Both the position numbers and the translations under genes were made by a program. This document shows positions 32,992 to 45,158 of a stretch of 64,000 bases of DNA, piece after piece. A model generated the notes under the pieces. That model was not told the DNA's origin, ran no database searches, and was given only the letters and a program-made list of their open reading frames with translations. Position 1 is the stretch's first letter, and each line of letters begins with the position of its first letter. This stretch comes from Oikopleura dioica (Eukaryota; Chordata; Appendicularia; Copelata; Oikopleuridae): NCBI GenBank assembly GCA_907165135.1, contig OU015567.1, positions 5,771,001 to 5,835,000 on the forward strand. Direction: 5' to 3'.

Positions 32992-35258
32992 ATGAAGACT
33001 TTGCCGCTTATTTTCCCGTTTATACTTGCCCAAATGAATAAGACTGAGAACGAAATAGAAGAGATTTCAGAAGAAGAGGAAGTAACTGAAGCTGGAGTTG
33101 CTAAAAATAATGACACAAGTTCAGAAGAAAATGAAGAAGCCGAAAAGTTCGAAGAAGTCTCGGAAAACTCTACTCAAATTTTGAATCTTCTCGATCCCAA
33201 TTCAACAGAAATCGAAGCACTAGAGCTTGAATCCAATGAAACAGAAATAGAGATAACAGAAGAACCAACAACAACCACTACAACTGTTGTTACAACGACT
33301 ACAACCACCACTACGACCACAACAACGATTAAATTCGGAGAATGCGTTGAAAAATTGGACGAGGAGGGCAATGATATTTGTCTAACAGAAGTCAAAGGTA
33401 TTTTTATTTTTCAAAATAAGAATTCAGAAACAATTCATAACAAATGTTCCGCTATGGAAAATCATAACAGTAGACATACGGAACGCTTATTACACGATCT
33501 CAATTCTAGCTTTCATTTTGGGAAGATTGAGGAAAACCATCTTTCCTTGAGCTTATAAAACGATGGCCAAAGCGCCATCTACGGCAAATAGTACCCTAAA
33601 ATCTCTTGCTGGTCCACCAGGACAAATATTTATTTAGGTCGCAACGGTGAATTCGTGGTTGTCAGCTGCGAGTACAAAGAACTAACCCAAATCCCCTGCG
33701 GAATCTCCCAAAACGTCACCCGCCTAAACCTCGAAAGCAACCGAATCACAGAAATCTTCGCGGGTCAGTTAGAAAACCTCCCGAAAATCGGCGAAATTCA
33801 ATTCGGAAATCAAGCTCTGAGCCGCATCGGCAAAGAAACCTTCAAAAGGATTCCATCGCTGACGAAATTGTCGTTTCAGAGCACTCACGTTGGCGAACTG
33901 AGGCCAGACACATTCCTCGGCTTGGAAAATCTTGTTTCGATAGATTTTCGCTCCTCAAAATTGCAAAAATCCACGATGGTGCGTTTTCGAGCCTATTTAA
34001 TCTGGAGCAAATCGCACTGACCGCGAATGGGATTTCCGAACTGCCGGAAATTATGTTCGAAGATTCGGCAAAATTGAAGATTCTTCTGATGGATTCAAAT
34101 CGAATCGAATCCCTGCAAAATTCAACCTTTTCCGGTTTATTCGAACTTGAGCGGCTTGAATTGCAATCGAACAGTCTCAAATTCCTCCCCGAATTCGGCT
34201 TCCAAGATCTAAAAAGACTCACGAAACTGAAACTCTCGGATAACAAGCTGCAGCAAATTTCGGAAAATGACCTCGCTGGGCTTGAAAATCTGGAAGATTT
34301 GACGATGAACAATAATGAGATCAATTTTGTGCATGAAAACGCGTTTGCTGAGCTCAAGAAATTGAAGTTTTTGGAAATGAACAACAATCAAATTCAAGTT
34401 ATTGAACCGAATTGGTTTTTGAATATTTTTCCGAGGACAACGCAAAGTGCGCAATTTGGATTAAAGTAAGCAAATTTCTTACAACTGGCACTTTCGATAA
34501 CAAATTCTCAATCCTCGCCATCTGCTCTCTCATTGGTCAAGTTCGAAATAACCCAATCAGAGAACAGATGGCGGAGGATGGAAATATTCGTTATCGAAAA
34601 AGTTTTCAGTAAAGATGATTTTTTATTAAATTGTTTAGTGATAATGTTTGGAGCTGTGGCTGCAACTCAACTCGATTCCGCCTGTGGTACGAAATCGACG
34701 AAAACAAAGATCTCTTCACAACGCTAACCAAACTCGAGCACCTTAACTGTTCGTCCCCAGAATACATGACAAACTTCACGATAAACGGGCTAGACTTGAG
34801 TTGGTTTCCAAAGAGCGAAGACGCCCCTTGCCAGGGACCAGAAGCGACAGAATGGGGAAACCAGAATTTAGCGATAAAGCGAAAATCAACAGCTACACTT
34901 CAATGCGGAATCGACGATGGAAACCCGCCGCCGAAGTATCTCTGGACGAAACCGGACAACTCGACCGTCTGGACGAACTCGTCCATTTTGACCATCGAAG
35001 ATCTAAGCGGTAAGCAAGTCTTTGATTTCAAGATAAAAACTGTCGGCCTTAGACTCTGACCGAGGAGACTACGAATGCAAAGGGCTGAACATCGCCGGTG
35101 AACGAACGCAAATGCACAATGTGCGAGTCACATGGGAAGACGCGATCACGGACGAGCTCGGAAACTACATCGGAATTCGGAGCAGAAACTCCAGCGCTTC
35201 CGAATCTGTCCTTTGCGGATTTCTCCTCTACCTCCTCTTCCTTCTTTTCTCTCACTAA
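32992..35258 (+). CDS. LRR-Ig cell-surface protein, GPI-anchored type
   Basis: Begins with a signal peptide (MKTLPLIFPFILAQ), then an acidic, Asn-X-Ser/Thr-rich stalk and a run of threonines (mucin-like). After an intron (33398-33637), a cysteine cap (SCEYKELTQIPCGI) leads to about nine leucine-rich repeats such as LERLELQSNSLKFLPEFGF, an LRR C-cap (SCGCNSTRFRLWYEIDEN) and one Ig domain (LQCGIDDGNPPPKYLW to GDYECKGLNIAGE). The C-terminus is a hydrophobic tail after SSASESV, fitting GPI attachment. LRR-Ig proteins serve in adhesion and neural guidance. The A-run at 33965 is one base short of frame (real frameshift or sequence error). The intron at 34433-34638 needs GA-AG borders. Stop at 35256. 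Confidence 0.8.
34492..34599. repeat. 108-bp palindromic element inside a GA-AG intron
   Basis: TTTCGATAAC...CTCGCCATCTGCTCTCTCATTGG is mirrored by CCAATCAGAGAACAGATGGCGG...GTTATCGAAA. The arms are about 45 bp with scattered mismatches. No target duplication is clear. It makes up half of a 206-nt intron of the LRR-Ig gene. Confidence 0.7.
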
Positions 35259-35428
35259 CCCACTTTCAGCTGTACAGAATACTTCAAATAAGCTATTGTT
35301 CAACAGTTTTATAAAAAAATATTTATTTACTAAAAATATCAAAAATAGCAGTACAAAAATAAATGATGTTTTAACCGAGAAAAAACGAGCTTTTTCGAGA
35401 GTTGAAGAAGGTTGAACTTTTTTGGAAT

Positions 35429-37943
35429 TTACGAAGTTTCTTGCTCTGCTGACTTCTTTCTTTCAATAGCAGGAATTACTGTTTGAGTCTGACCATTAGC
35501 AGGCTGGAAGACAGACATTCTACTGAAGGAAGAAGACACGTGACCCATCAGCGACTGCCTCTTGGCCTGTTCCGTCGCGGGGAGGTCTCCGGATGAATAC
35601 AGTTTCTCGATGAAGTTGGTCACTTGCTGGAGTCCCTTGTTGAGCTGCGACTCGATTCGCAAAACGCGGGCCACGTGATCCTTGGCGCTCTTTTCCAAGA
35701 CTTGATATTCGCAGGAATGATAGGCGTCCCTGCACTCGTGGTAGCGCCTCGTTTTCGAATGGAACTCGTTTTCCATGGTTATCAACTGGCCAACACACAT
35801 TTTCGAATCGTCGAGGATATTCCGCAGTTCGAAGAAGCCGCTCATCGAGTTCTTGACCGCCATTTCTTTCGCCTGAATCACTTTGTAGCTCTGCGCCAGC
35901 TCGGCATTGCTCATCACCAGGTCGCGCAAAAGGTCGGTCAGCTTTTCCTTCGTTCCCTGGCGATATTCGAGCATCTTGGCGAACTCGACTTCGCGGCGTT
36001 CTTTGTGCGACTTAGCTTCGGCTAAGCGCACTTCCATTTCGTCGAGCGACGCTTTTGAAGGCCGAAGTGCGATTCCACTACTTTGAAGTCTTCTTTCAGC
36101 GACTCGATGTTCTGAAAATGAATGAATAAGGCCATCACTCTATTAACTTTTCTTACCGCTAGAACCTTCTCGCGTTTCTTTTTCAAGTCGATTTGTTCCT
36201 CCTTCAGCTCGGCGACCCGCTGAATCAGCTCTTCCTCGTGCTTCTTCAGTTTTTCAAGCTTCGTGTCGAGATCGATGCAGACCTTTTCCTCCTCGTTGTA
36301 TTGAATTGGAATTTTAGCGAGCTCGGCGGTGAGGCCTTCGATGATTTCTTTGAATTCCGCTGCTTTGTCGACCACTTCTGCCGCCGTTTCTTCGTACAGT
36401 GCTACTGTATGAAGGCGTTGCTCCTGAAATCGATTTTAGAAAAATGAATATGTGAAGCTGCGTTTTACTTCAATGTCGCCGTATTCTTTTGTTTTCTGAG
36501 TTATGTCTTCGCGTAATGATTTTTGATAAGCTTCTGAGTCTGTTTTTGTCTGTTGTAATATATCGGTAAGTCGGATGAATTCTTCTGTATCAGTTCTGAA
36601 AAAGGGAAGGTCAGAGATCAGTTTCAAATTTGTTCTCTTCTATGTCTTCAAAGCCAATATTTCCCCATTTTTTGTCTTTCTTACCTTATTTTCGCTTCAG
36701 TTTCAGCTTTGTTTCTGTTTGCTTCTTCTATGGCGCTTCTGGTCTGATCAATCATCGTGACAAGATTATCTTCTGCACCGATGGCTGCTCTTTCTTTTCT
36801 CTCAATTTGCGTTGCCAGTTCGTTATTATTAGCTGTCAGCGTTTTCGCCTTCGACGCCAATGTTTTGTGTTCCTTTTCCGCGTCTCTCGTGTTTTTACGA
36901 ATTCGCTCGACGTCTTTTTCCATTTTGCTTTTTTGCTTCTCCATCGTCTTCAGCTTCATGCGCACTCCCTCGTTGTGCATTTTGACGACGTCGCGGTCTT
37001 GCTCCAGCCGCGCGATTTCGGAAACGAGAAAGTCGTGGTTTCCAGTGAGCTCGAGAATTTCCGCGTCTGCTTCTTGTTTTCGTCGATCCATGGCGTTTTC
37101 GATCGCTTCTCGCTCAAAATCCAAATTGTACGTTTCTTGGTCGAGTTTTCTGATCCGGACGCGGCACTCCTCGATTTTCCCTTGTTCAACCTTTTCCTTT
37201 GCCTGAAGGATTTCTTCTTCCTTCTTGAGCTGCTCGATTTCGCTGTCTTGATTCGCGATCTTCCCTTTTAAAATGTCGATTTTTGAGGTTAAGTCCCGAT
37301 GAGCAGCTTCCTTTCGTTTTTGCTCGGCGCGGAGGACTTCGAGGTCGTTTTCAGCCACTTCCAAGTTTGCCCGGTTGATTCGGAGCTCGTCCTTGAGCGG
37401 CTTGCTTTTCCGGTCGAACTCGAGCTCCGCTGCTTGGAGTTTCTCGCGAGCGCGGGCGAGATTCACGTCAGTTTCGACTTGATAGGCTTTGATGTCTTGA
37501 ATGAAGGATTCTTCGATGCGCAGCTTTTCCTCGACCAGAGGCATGTGTTTTTGGTTGAACTCGATGTCCGCCTTGATTCGCGAATTGATCGTCTTTGCGT
37601 AGTCGAGGTTGTTCTGCGCGCGTCGGAGCTCGCCCTTTTCCATTCGAAGGTGCCACTCGAGCTCGGCGATGTCCATTGCGAGGATATCGTGCTCGCGCTG
37701 GACTGCGACGGGGAGATTCTTCCATCGCTGAACCGCGAGCTCGTGGATTTCTTGGTTGATCTACGAAAAATTATTTTTAAATTATCAATGAAGCAGTCAA
37801 TATACCTGTGTCGTCGCCATTCTAGCTTCAAGCCTCGCCTTTTGCGCTTGTTGTCGATCATTTTTCAGCGAAGCAATAATCCTCTGCGCCGCTTCTCTCG
37901 TATCTTTGTCCAGCAAGTCGAGGAAATCGTCTATGTCTTCCAT
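35429..37943 (-). CDS. Long coiled-coil protein, cilia/cytoskeleton type
   Basis: After a CAG acceptor the ATG at 37943 gives MEDIDDFLDLLDKDTREAAQ. A conserved-looking block, INQEIHELAVQRWKNLPVAV, is followed by about 600 residues of almost unbroken heptads rich in E, K, R and L, then a Ser/Gln-rich tail ending KKSAEQETS. No enzyme motif, signal or membrane segment. The pattern fits axonemal or centrosomal CCDC proteins, but I cannot name the orthologue. Short GT-AG introns near 36117, 36432, 36597 and 37760. Near 36060 the frame must shift by one base between SHFG and SKASLDEMEV with no splice site available, so a one-base sequence error or real frameshift is present. Confidence 0.7.
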
Positions 37944-38088
37944 CCCGATTCGACCCGATTTCTTGTTCTGAAAGAGCGATTTTTCAACAGTGAGCTTCAA
38001 AAACTGAGATACAAAGGTTTTGGATAAGATACAGAAAAAAAGAGATAATTGTGCTAGAATATGGGTACAGATTTAAAGAAAATAAAAT

Positions 38089-39276
38089 CTAGAGAATGAC
38101 GCAGCAGGAGGAGGAGGAATGCTCACTGTCATCAGGGAAGAATTGCGTGATGGAGATGTTCTGATCTCCTCTCGGCGTGCTCGTGTTGTACGATATTCGG
38201 ATGATCTCGTTGTTGTATTTCGCCTGGAAGTCAATTTCAAGCTGAGTCTTGCCGAAGCAAGCATACCTTGCTGATGATGAAAAAGCGAGGACGAACCCGC
38301 TTGTTTTCTCCAGCAATGTGAACGAACCATTCCTTTATCTGTGAGGGGCAAAGCGAGCCGATCGGAGGCGACCAGAAGTACTCGTCCGTGCGGTCCTTTT
38401 CGTGGTGAACCATCCATCGTTTTGTCTCGCTAGAACAACTGTGATTGGATTAGTTAATAGATCTATCACCTGTCGATCTGTAAATATCTGTATTTGCCTT
38501 TTTCGGCCTTGGACTTGTAATAAGGGTGGCTGTTTCTGAATCCGACAAGTGTGTATTCTCCGTGCAAATGTGGATACCGCGAAGCTCCGCCGACGACGAT
38601 CTCCTTCACCGGGGGTAGGTACTTGATCTCCAGCAATTCGAAAGTTCCCGACTTGCCACGAGTCGCGCATTTCAGACACTTGAAGCGTTCTTTTTTGAAT
38701 TCAGGACAGTGCGTTGTGAAAAGCAGAACTGGATCTTCGAACTGGTCTTTGTATGAAATCTAAAAATACTCTCAAACAATCGCCACGCGAATTAGTTTAC
38801 CTCTAACTTGATCGTCTCCTTCCTCATCGTGATTCGCAAGATAAAGCTCTTAGACATCATGGGCGAGTTGATCCAGCTCTGAACAACGTCTTTTCCTTGA
38901 ATTCGAGGACGAAGGGCGATCAGATATTTTCGATATTTCTTGTCTGTTTCTGCTACCGCGATTTCCCAAAGCTCCGCCTTTTTATCCGGCCCCTCTGCCA
39001 GGCTTAACAATTGTTTAGAAAAAATTAAAAAAATAAATAAAAGCCTTCAAAAAAAGAAGAAAAAAGAACTTACCCCAAAAATATGTCTTCGGCGACGCCA
39101 GTAACTTTAACATCGATGCTCATGATTTCGGGGTACAAATTCTCGGCAAGAATCGTGTATCTGTACTTTGGGTAGGTCTTGACTTCTTGATTCGCGTATT
39201 TTCGCCACTCATCTACTGGAAAGGGCAGTCCTCGATCAACCCAAGTGATCGGAAAGTGTCTCTTTTGCTCTTTCAT
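38089..39276 (-). CDS. Putative prenylated protein with CAAX box, unknown
   Basis: Exons join as MKEQKRHFPITWVDRGLPFP to VAEDIFLG, then LAEGPDKKAELWEIAVAE to MRKETIKLE, then ISYKDQFEDPVLLFTTHCPE, HLHGEYTLVGFRNSHPYYKS, YRYLQIDRSETKRWMVHH and DEYFWSPPIGSLCPSQIKEW, ending SEHSSSSCCVIL. The terminal CVIL is a CAAX motif whose Leu favours geranylgeranylation, with a neighbouring Cys that could be palmitoylated, so membrane attachment is likely. The block with GEY..VGFRN...YY...W.V resembles a common metazoan extracellular/adaptor pattern (G-x-Y, N-x-x-x-Y, W), but I cannot name the family. The stop lies 145 bases before the start of the coiled-coil gene, consistent with an operon. Confidence 0.65.
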
Positions 39277-39502
39277 GCTTTTTAATTTGCATCGAATGAG
39301 GCGCTTTCGCTTAAATCATGGAAGACAACAACTTCGATTCTAGAGAATCTGCCACTTTTCCAGGAAATGCTTTCTCTGCCTATTCACTTGCAATTTCCTG
39401 CATTTTCAGCTACATTATGTTTAATTAAAAACAGAGTTTTATTGTGTAAGAAAATAAAAAGAAAGTGGAAAAATATTTTTAAAATGGAAAATTGAAAAAA
39501 TG

Positions 39503-42500
39503 TCAGCTCTTCAGCTTCATTTGGAGATAATCCATTCTCATCGAGACTGATTTCGTGTAGTGATCCTCTTCTCCTAGTTTTTCTTGAAGACGGGTGAGTT
39601 CTAACAATTCGGCGAGGATTTCTTGTTTCTCTTCTTCTGTCAGTTTTGGCGGTGCTGGTGTTGGAGGCGTTGGCTTTGGCTTGGGCGGCGAAGTCGGGCG
39701 GGAGGGAAGACCTGTTGTTGGCTCGTCGAATTCGGGAACGACGTATGGGTCCAGTGGGACATCCAGGTCTATGATCGAAAACAGTTAGTTTTTCGTGGAA
39801 AATGATGAAATACCGAGAGTTATTGCAGGCGTAGTATTACAGGATGTACTCGTTGTTGAAGATCCTCGACAGCTCCATGCATCGCTTTGCTCGCTTCCCC
39901 ATGATTCGTGCCCATTTTCTCCTAAAACAACTATCGTGAAACAAAAAACGCTGAAGGGACTTACTTTCTGGAAGGACTAAAAATGAAGTGATGGGTTTTC
40001 TATCTTGTCCGAATCGCCAACTTCGCTTCTCTTTGTCCATCAAAGGGTCGTCTTCTTCTGGAAAGTCAGGTGAGGACTCGGAGAACATGGGCGAAAACGG
40101 GAATGGAGAGTCTTTTTTGCGCTCTTGTTTCTGTGGCTGGAGAAGATAGAGTTTTGAAGGATCGGGAAGCTTGTTCTTGGTCTCTTCTTTTTCTTGCTTG
40201 TGAAAATTTTCTTTTTCATTCAGCGGACCGTCAAATTGTGGCGCAGAAGTTTCAGGTTTTAGACGGTAAATTGGAAAGGAAGAGTCTGAATCTCCAAAGG
40301 CGTTTGGTCCGAGAAGCTTTGGCTCCGAACTGTTCTCCAGTTCAGCTTGAATTTCTGGAGATTCTTCACGAACAGCTTCATCTCCAGTGAGGATCGAAAC
40401 AAGCTCCTCTTGCAAGAAAAGCGGAATTTTCGGCATCTGAAACAGCCGCTTTTCTAACTCTACGTCTTCGGTAATCGGCAACGCTTCGTAAACTGCTTTG
40501 GAAATGGGAATTTCTGCCCTGGAAGGAGTCAAAAAAGCTTGCAATTCTGAAAGACGAGGGCAGCATTTTGCTCGCCAGCGTTTTATAACGCGTTTTGCGA
40601 GGATGATTTCGCGCTCGGGAAGAACTGCACGAGCCTTTCGAAGCGATGCTTGCTCGATTTTGGAGTTGAGATCTTTGAGCTTGAAAATCCAGTCCCTTTC
40701 AACAGATGTTCTGTATCGAGCAAAAGCTTCGTCGTAAAACGCCTTTTTCGCGTCGCGATTGGCTTTCCAAAACCTCCAGCATTTGAAGGTTTTCCAAATA
40801 AGGCCTTCGTACCAAAATTGAAGAGCAACAGCTGTTTTCTGATTCTCTTCGATTTTTTCTTGATACTTTCTCCTCCATGATTTCAGCGAAAATGTAAGCA
40901 CTCGGAGTTCTTCGAAATTTGTAGCGATCGTCAATTGCTTTTCTCGATTAACTGCTTTCTCGTAGCTGTTTTTGAGCACTGAAAGAATTCGCTTGGTCAG
41001 ATGTTGATGCCTGAATTCTTCAGCTTCGTCACTCATTTTCGAAAACCTCAATCTTTTTCTCCCTCGCTCTTTTAGCTCAAGAAGAAGGTGTGCGAATCGA
41101 TGACGAATTGAAATTTTCGCGATGGCGTCGCGATTTTCATCAAAAATTTCATAAACTCTCTCTTTCGAAGCCCGAGCGAGCTGAAATTTCTTCCTCCAAC
41201 TTGCTAAACTGCCCCTGATCAATTTTCCCTCTCGGATATTTTTCGCGAAAGCAGAATTCTCCCTTTCTTTCTGCTTCTTCTTTTTTGTCACGGTCTTGAA
41301 AGCATTCCATCGACTCAAGCTTTCCGCAAGCTTTTTCTGATCTAATCTCCTTTTGAATTCGATTGCTGCTGCTTTCTTCGCCCGCGATTTGAGAACTTCT
41401 CCAAGCCAAATATCAACCAACTTCTTTTTCATTTCCCCTTCTCGCTTTCTCTGGAAACGGGCGATTTGAGCTTCGAAGAACCAGGAAGAAATGATAGAAC
41501 TGGCCATTTTTGATTTGTAAACATTTCTCGCCCAGATGATCCGCTGCTCTTCTAGCTTTTTTTCTTGATTGAAAGCAAATAGAGCAGAAAAAGCTTGTCT
41601 CTTGAGTTTTGATTCGTAAAATTCCTCCGCTGCGAGGATTCGTTCGTTTTCAGCGAGTTTTTCTTGAAAACGAATTTGCCAAGTTCGAATGACGAATTTT
41701 GTCAATTGAGCATTTTGAAATGAATCAGCTTCTTCGGCTTTTTCTCGCAAGTCTTTGCTTCTGATGCTCCCATTCCAGATCCCATACGAAATTTTGGCCA
41801 GAAGAACATTTGTTCGATAAGTGTACGCTTTTCGCAAAAGCTCGTTGTATTGCATCTTGTGGGAAAAGCGTTCTTGCCAGATCGTGACGAACTTCCCTTT
41901 CAAGTTCAAATTTCGGAAGCCAAGGGCCGTCCCTTCCATCGCCTTGATTTGCTTCTGGCCGAGAATGAAGCTTTGCCAACCGCCCCAGAATTTGAGAATG
42001 AGTTTGGCTTCGTAGAATTTATCAGCGATCGCCAAAGCGGGGAGAATCGCAACGTCTTCTTTTTCTGAAAGTTTGTTTTGCCACTTTTCTAGCGTCAATT
42101 CCAAAGTTTTGTCTTTTCTGAAAAGTTGGGCTTTCAGACAAAGCCGGGTCTTTTTCCGCCAGATTTGAAGACTCGATTCGAGAAGGGCATCATTTTGAAG
42201 CTCTTGAAGAAAATTCAACGATCGACGAAGATTGGTCTTTTTGACCCAGGTCGAAAGAAATTCCCGAAGAACGAGTCGCTTCTCCAAATTATTATTTATC
42301 GCGATGGAGAAAATATAATTTCGGTCTTGCTCTCTGTGTCTTTCTTTTCGCCAAGACTTCAGGTTCTTTTTCACCAGATTTGAATTGATCATTTCATCGA
42401 GTTGAGCTGCTTTCCACCGGAGAATCATTTCTTTTTGAGCTTGAACTTGCCATGAATGGAGGATTTTTTTCTTTCTGGTGGTTTTTAGACGACTTTGGAT

Positions 42501-43356
42501 TGCTTGAACTTTGTTTTTGTCGGAAATGCTTTCGTCGAGCTTGAGCTTCCATTTCAGAAGAGAATATTTGACGCAGTACAGGTCACGTGCTTCTCGCCCG
42601 GTCTTTTAGGGGATGATTATGTGCAAGGGTAACTTCCTTTTATCTCGTCAAAATCACCCGATCCTGAATAAGCAGCAATTTATGCCTCCATTCGAGAACA
42701 GCTGCTCGGACGCAAGAAAGTTCCATGTATTTGTTCGCTTGATACTGTAGTTCTTTTGTTTGTCGACTTTTGAATGCTCCGATGACGATTTGGCCGATCA
42801 CTGTTTTTCGAATATTGTGATGGTGAAACTCTTGGGCCCGTTCTTCCAAGATCTTGAGGTACTTCTGGTAGGCGAGGTAGTCTTCCCAGCGTTCGATGGC
42901 TTGTTTTTGAAGTTGTTTCTGATTGAAGACTTTGGCTTTGAGCTCGAGCTTCCATTCCTTGTTGTTTTCCCACCAGATTGTTTTGTACGCAACGAATGCC
43001 TAAAGATTGTATTATTCATTGAGGATGAGCAATTAAATCGAGACATAATTCGGCCTTGACTCTGTATTTATCACTAGGACTAATTTTTGAAAAACTCAAT
43101 AAAACTGTAACCCGCTTCTCGCAAAAAAGGCTATTGAAAAACGGACCTTTTTCATCAATGATTTTTTTCGAAACTCATCAGCTTTTTCCGGGGTGACGAC
43201 GCGTAGCAAGCTTCCTCCCCAAACTCTCGTTTTCCAGTGAAGAAAAAACTTCCTGGCCAAATGCCGCTTTCGAATCTCCTTCAGCCTGCCTCCTCGATTC
43301 CAAGTGTAGAGCGGATCATACTTTCTCGTCCAGAATTTCGACTTTTTCTTTTTCAT
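39503..43356 (-). CDS. SFI1: SFI1-like centrin-binding repeat protein
   Basis: A very long helical protein (over 1,150 residues) built of repeats with spaced aromatic and Trp residues, for example LTLEKWQNKLSEKEDV, FVTIWQERFSHKMQY, FVIRTWQIRFQEKLAENE and SIISSWFFEAQIARFQRK. The L-x7-F-x2-W spacing about every 30 residues is the SFI1 centrin-binding repeat. SFI1 forms an extended scaffold with centrin at centrioles and spindle poles. It starts MKKKKSKFWTRKYDPL. The central exon (39837-42428) is unusually long for this genome. The C-terminus after the last intron is Pro-rich (PTTGLPSRPTSPPKPKP), then a short coiled coil ending LQMKLKS. The last intron's phase is not fully resolved (the acceptor at 39773 needs phase 1). 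Confidence 0.85.
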
Positions 43357-43420
43357 TCTACGTGACTTATTTTCAACTCAGCGTAAAAAATAATGAAGTC
43401 ATCGGCAGTATTAAATTAAA

Positions 43421-45003
43421 TTAAAATAATTTGAACTTGTTTCTCTTCGCCATTGACGGATTTAAACTATTAATTTCTGCTTGTTTTGCTTGAAGCTCGC
43501 TCTCTTTGAACTCATTTTCTAAAACAAAAATGCTCATTCTTTTCGTCTGAAAAGAGGGTTGAATCGAACCTGCTTGAATTTCTCGGAAGATATCAGGAAG
43601 ATACTGGCCTTCTTTTCCTCTTTTTCTCAACTCGGAGATTTTTTCTCGAACGTCGTAAATATCTCTTCAAAGAACTTATTGCCGACAAGAAAAAATGACT
43701 GTACCTATCCTTGATGATATCATCCAACAGATCCGCCAGATCAAAAAGAGTCATATCATGTCCACTTTCTCGCGCTTCCTTCGCCGAGGCCACTAGAATG
43801 ACGTTGTCTTTGTGCTTTTCCAAAAAGGCGACGTCAGAAATGTCGATGTGAATCGTCTAAAACCGGGCTGACCTTGAAAAAGAACTGGAAAACATACCGT
43901 CTTAGGATCTCGCCCGAGAACGTCAATATCCTTTTTGTAGTTTCCATCATCATATCGGCAAGAATTTCTGTACAGTTGCCACAGCGCCATGGGAGGCTGC
44001 TCGGTTTTGAAATGACGCTGCAGTTTCTTCGCGAATCTGAAGGTCAAAGGCTCATAAATCGAATTCAACTAATAGAATTACCTGTCTATGATCGGTAAAA
44101 TATCCTGCCCGCTAGCTTCTGTGAAGAAAACAAGCTCGGAATTGGGGAATCCGACTTTGGACATGAAATATTCAGCTCCTGGGCGCGGTTTGAAAGCCCA
44201 GCCGCGGACAGGGTCGAAGTTGGATTCAAAGAGAAGGCCGAGAATTTCCATCGAAATTGTGAATCGAGTCTAAAGGCTTCAAATAGGCGCGAGAAGAGTT
44301 GGTCAATCACCTGAGGGTATGGCGGCTCGAGCGGAGGAGGCAGGGCGATTTTCCACTCCGGCTCAGTCGAAGACAAATAATAATCAAGCCCCAGTTTCAA
44401 GCCAAACCAACTTTCCATGTTCATACTTTCCGCCATGACCGTTTCTAGCGCCTGTTTCCACCTCCATCCAGATGGGAACATGTCGCCAATGGCTTCGTAC
44501 CACTGTTTTGCGCGCTGCGCCTTGTCCCACTCTTCCAGCTCTTTTTGAGTCATTCGCTTTTGCTTCTCTACTGTCATTCGTTCCGGATCGTCGGGCAGTT
44601 GGGAGCAGATTGAAATTAGGTACGCGATGAAGACGCAGCCGAAAATACCACCAAGAATTACCTAAAAGACCATTTTTACAAAAAGCGTGTACGGAAATGA
44701 AAAATGACTCTTAGTAATGAATAAATATCTTCACAAAATTCTGTTAAAAGAATCAGAAAATAGAGCACTCGACTTACTGAAACTGCGCCCTATAAACTAG
44801 CTAGAATCATGCTTGAAATTAGCTTGAATACTCACTTTTTGGATGCTCCCTCCTTCTGGTTCTGTTGCTTCTTCGGAGCTTCGCCTGACGATGTTAATTC
44901 TTTGGACGTTGTGAACTGGACTGGCCAGTTGCCTTTGAAGTCCTGGGCGGAGAGGCTGGATCAGTGATCGCGTCAAGAGTCCGCGAGTCAACAGCCGATT
45001 CAT
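43421..45003 (-). CDS. TIMM50: TIM50-like mitochondrial inner-membrane translocase
   Basis: Starts MNRLLTRGLLTRSLIQPL, an Arg-rich mitochondrial presequence. A single membrane span follows (GAVSVILGGIFGCVFIAYLI), then MTVEKQKRMTQKELEEWD. The intermembrane-space domain has the FCP1/NIF-like fold: MEILGLLFESNFDPVRGWAF, KPRPGAEYFMSKVGF, ELVFFTEASGQDILPIIDR and IHIDISDVAFLEKHKDNVIL. The phosphatase DxDxT motif is absent (SMEIL), as in TIM50 proteins, which act as presequence receptors of the TIM23 complex. A 12-nt microexon (44778-44789), encoding GAVS, sits between two introns and is needed for an in-frame membrane span. Several short GT-AG introns. Confidence 0.85.
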
Positions 45004-45158
45004 TTTTTACCAAGCTAGAATCAAGAATTTTGAAGAAGGGAAAGAGTTCAGTGAATCAAAGAAGAGGGTTTATCTGTTTGTTGAAGATCGGAATACGAAT
45101 AAGTTGAACGGGGAGAGAAAGAAAGAGAATTCAAGAGTCAAGTTGAAGCAGAAATGAT

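Noticed and set aside
33287-33330. ACA/ACC microsatellite
   Set aside because: It is the coding run for the threonine-rich stalk of the LRR-Ig protein, in frame, and not a separate repeat feature.
36757-38027. Long + strand frames of about 150-240 residues
   Set aside because: Antisense shadows of the coiled-coil gene; hydrophobic Phe/Leu/Ser content mirrors Glu/Lys codons.
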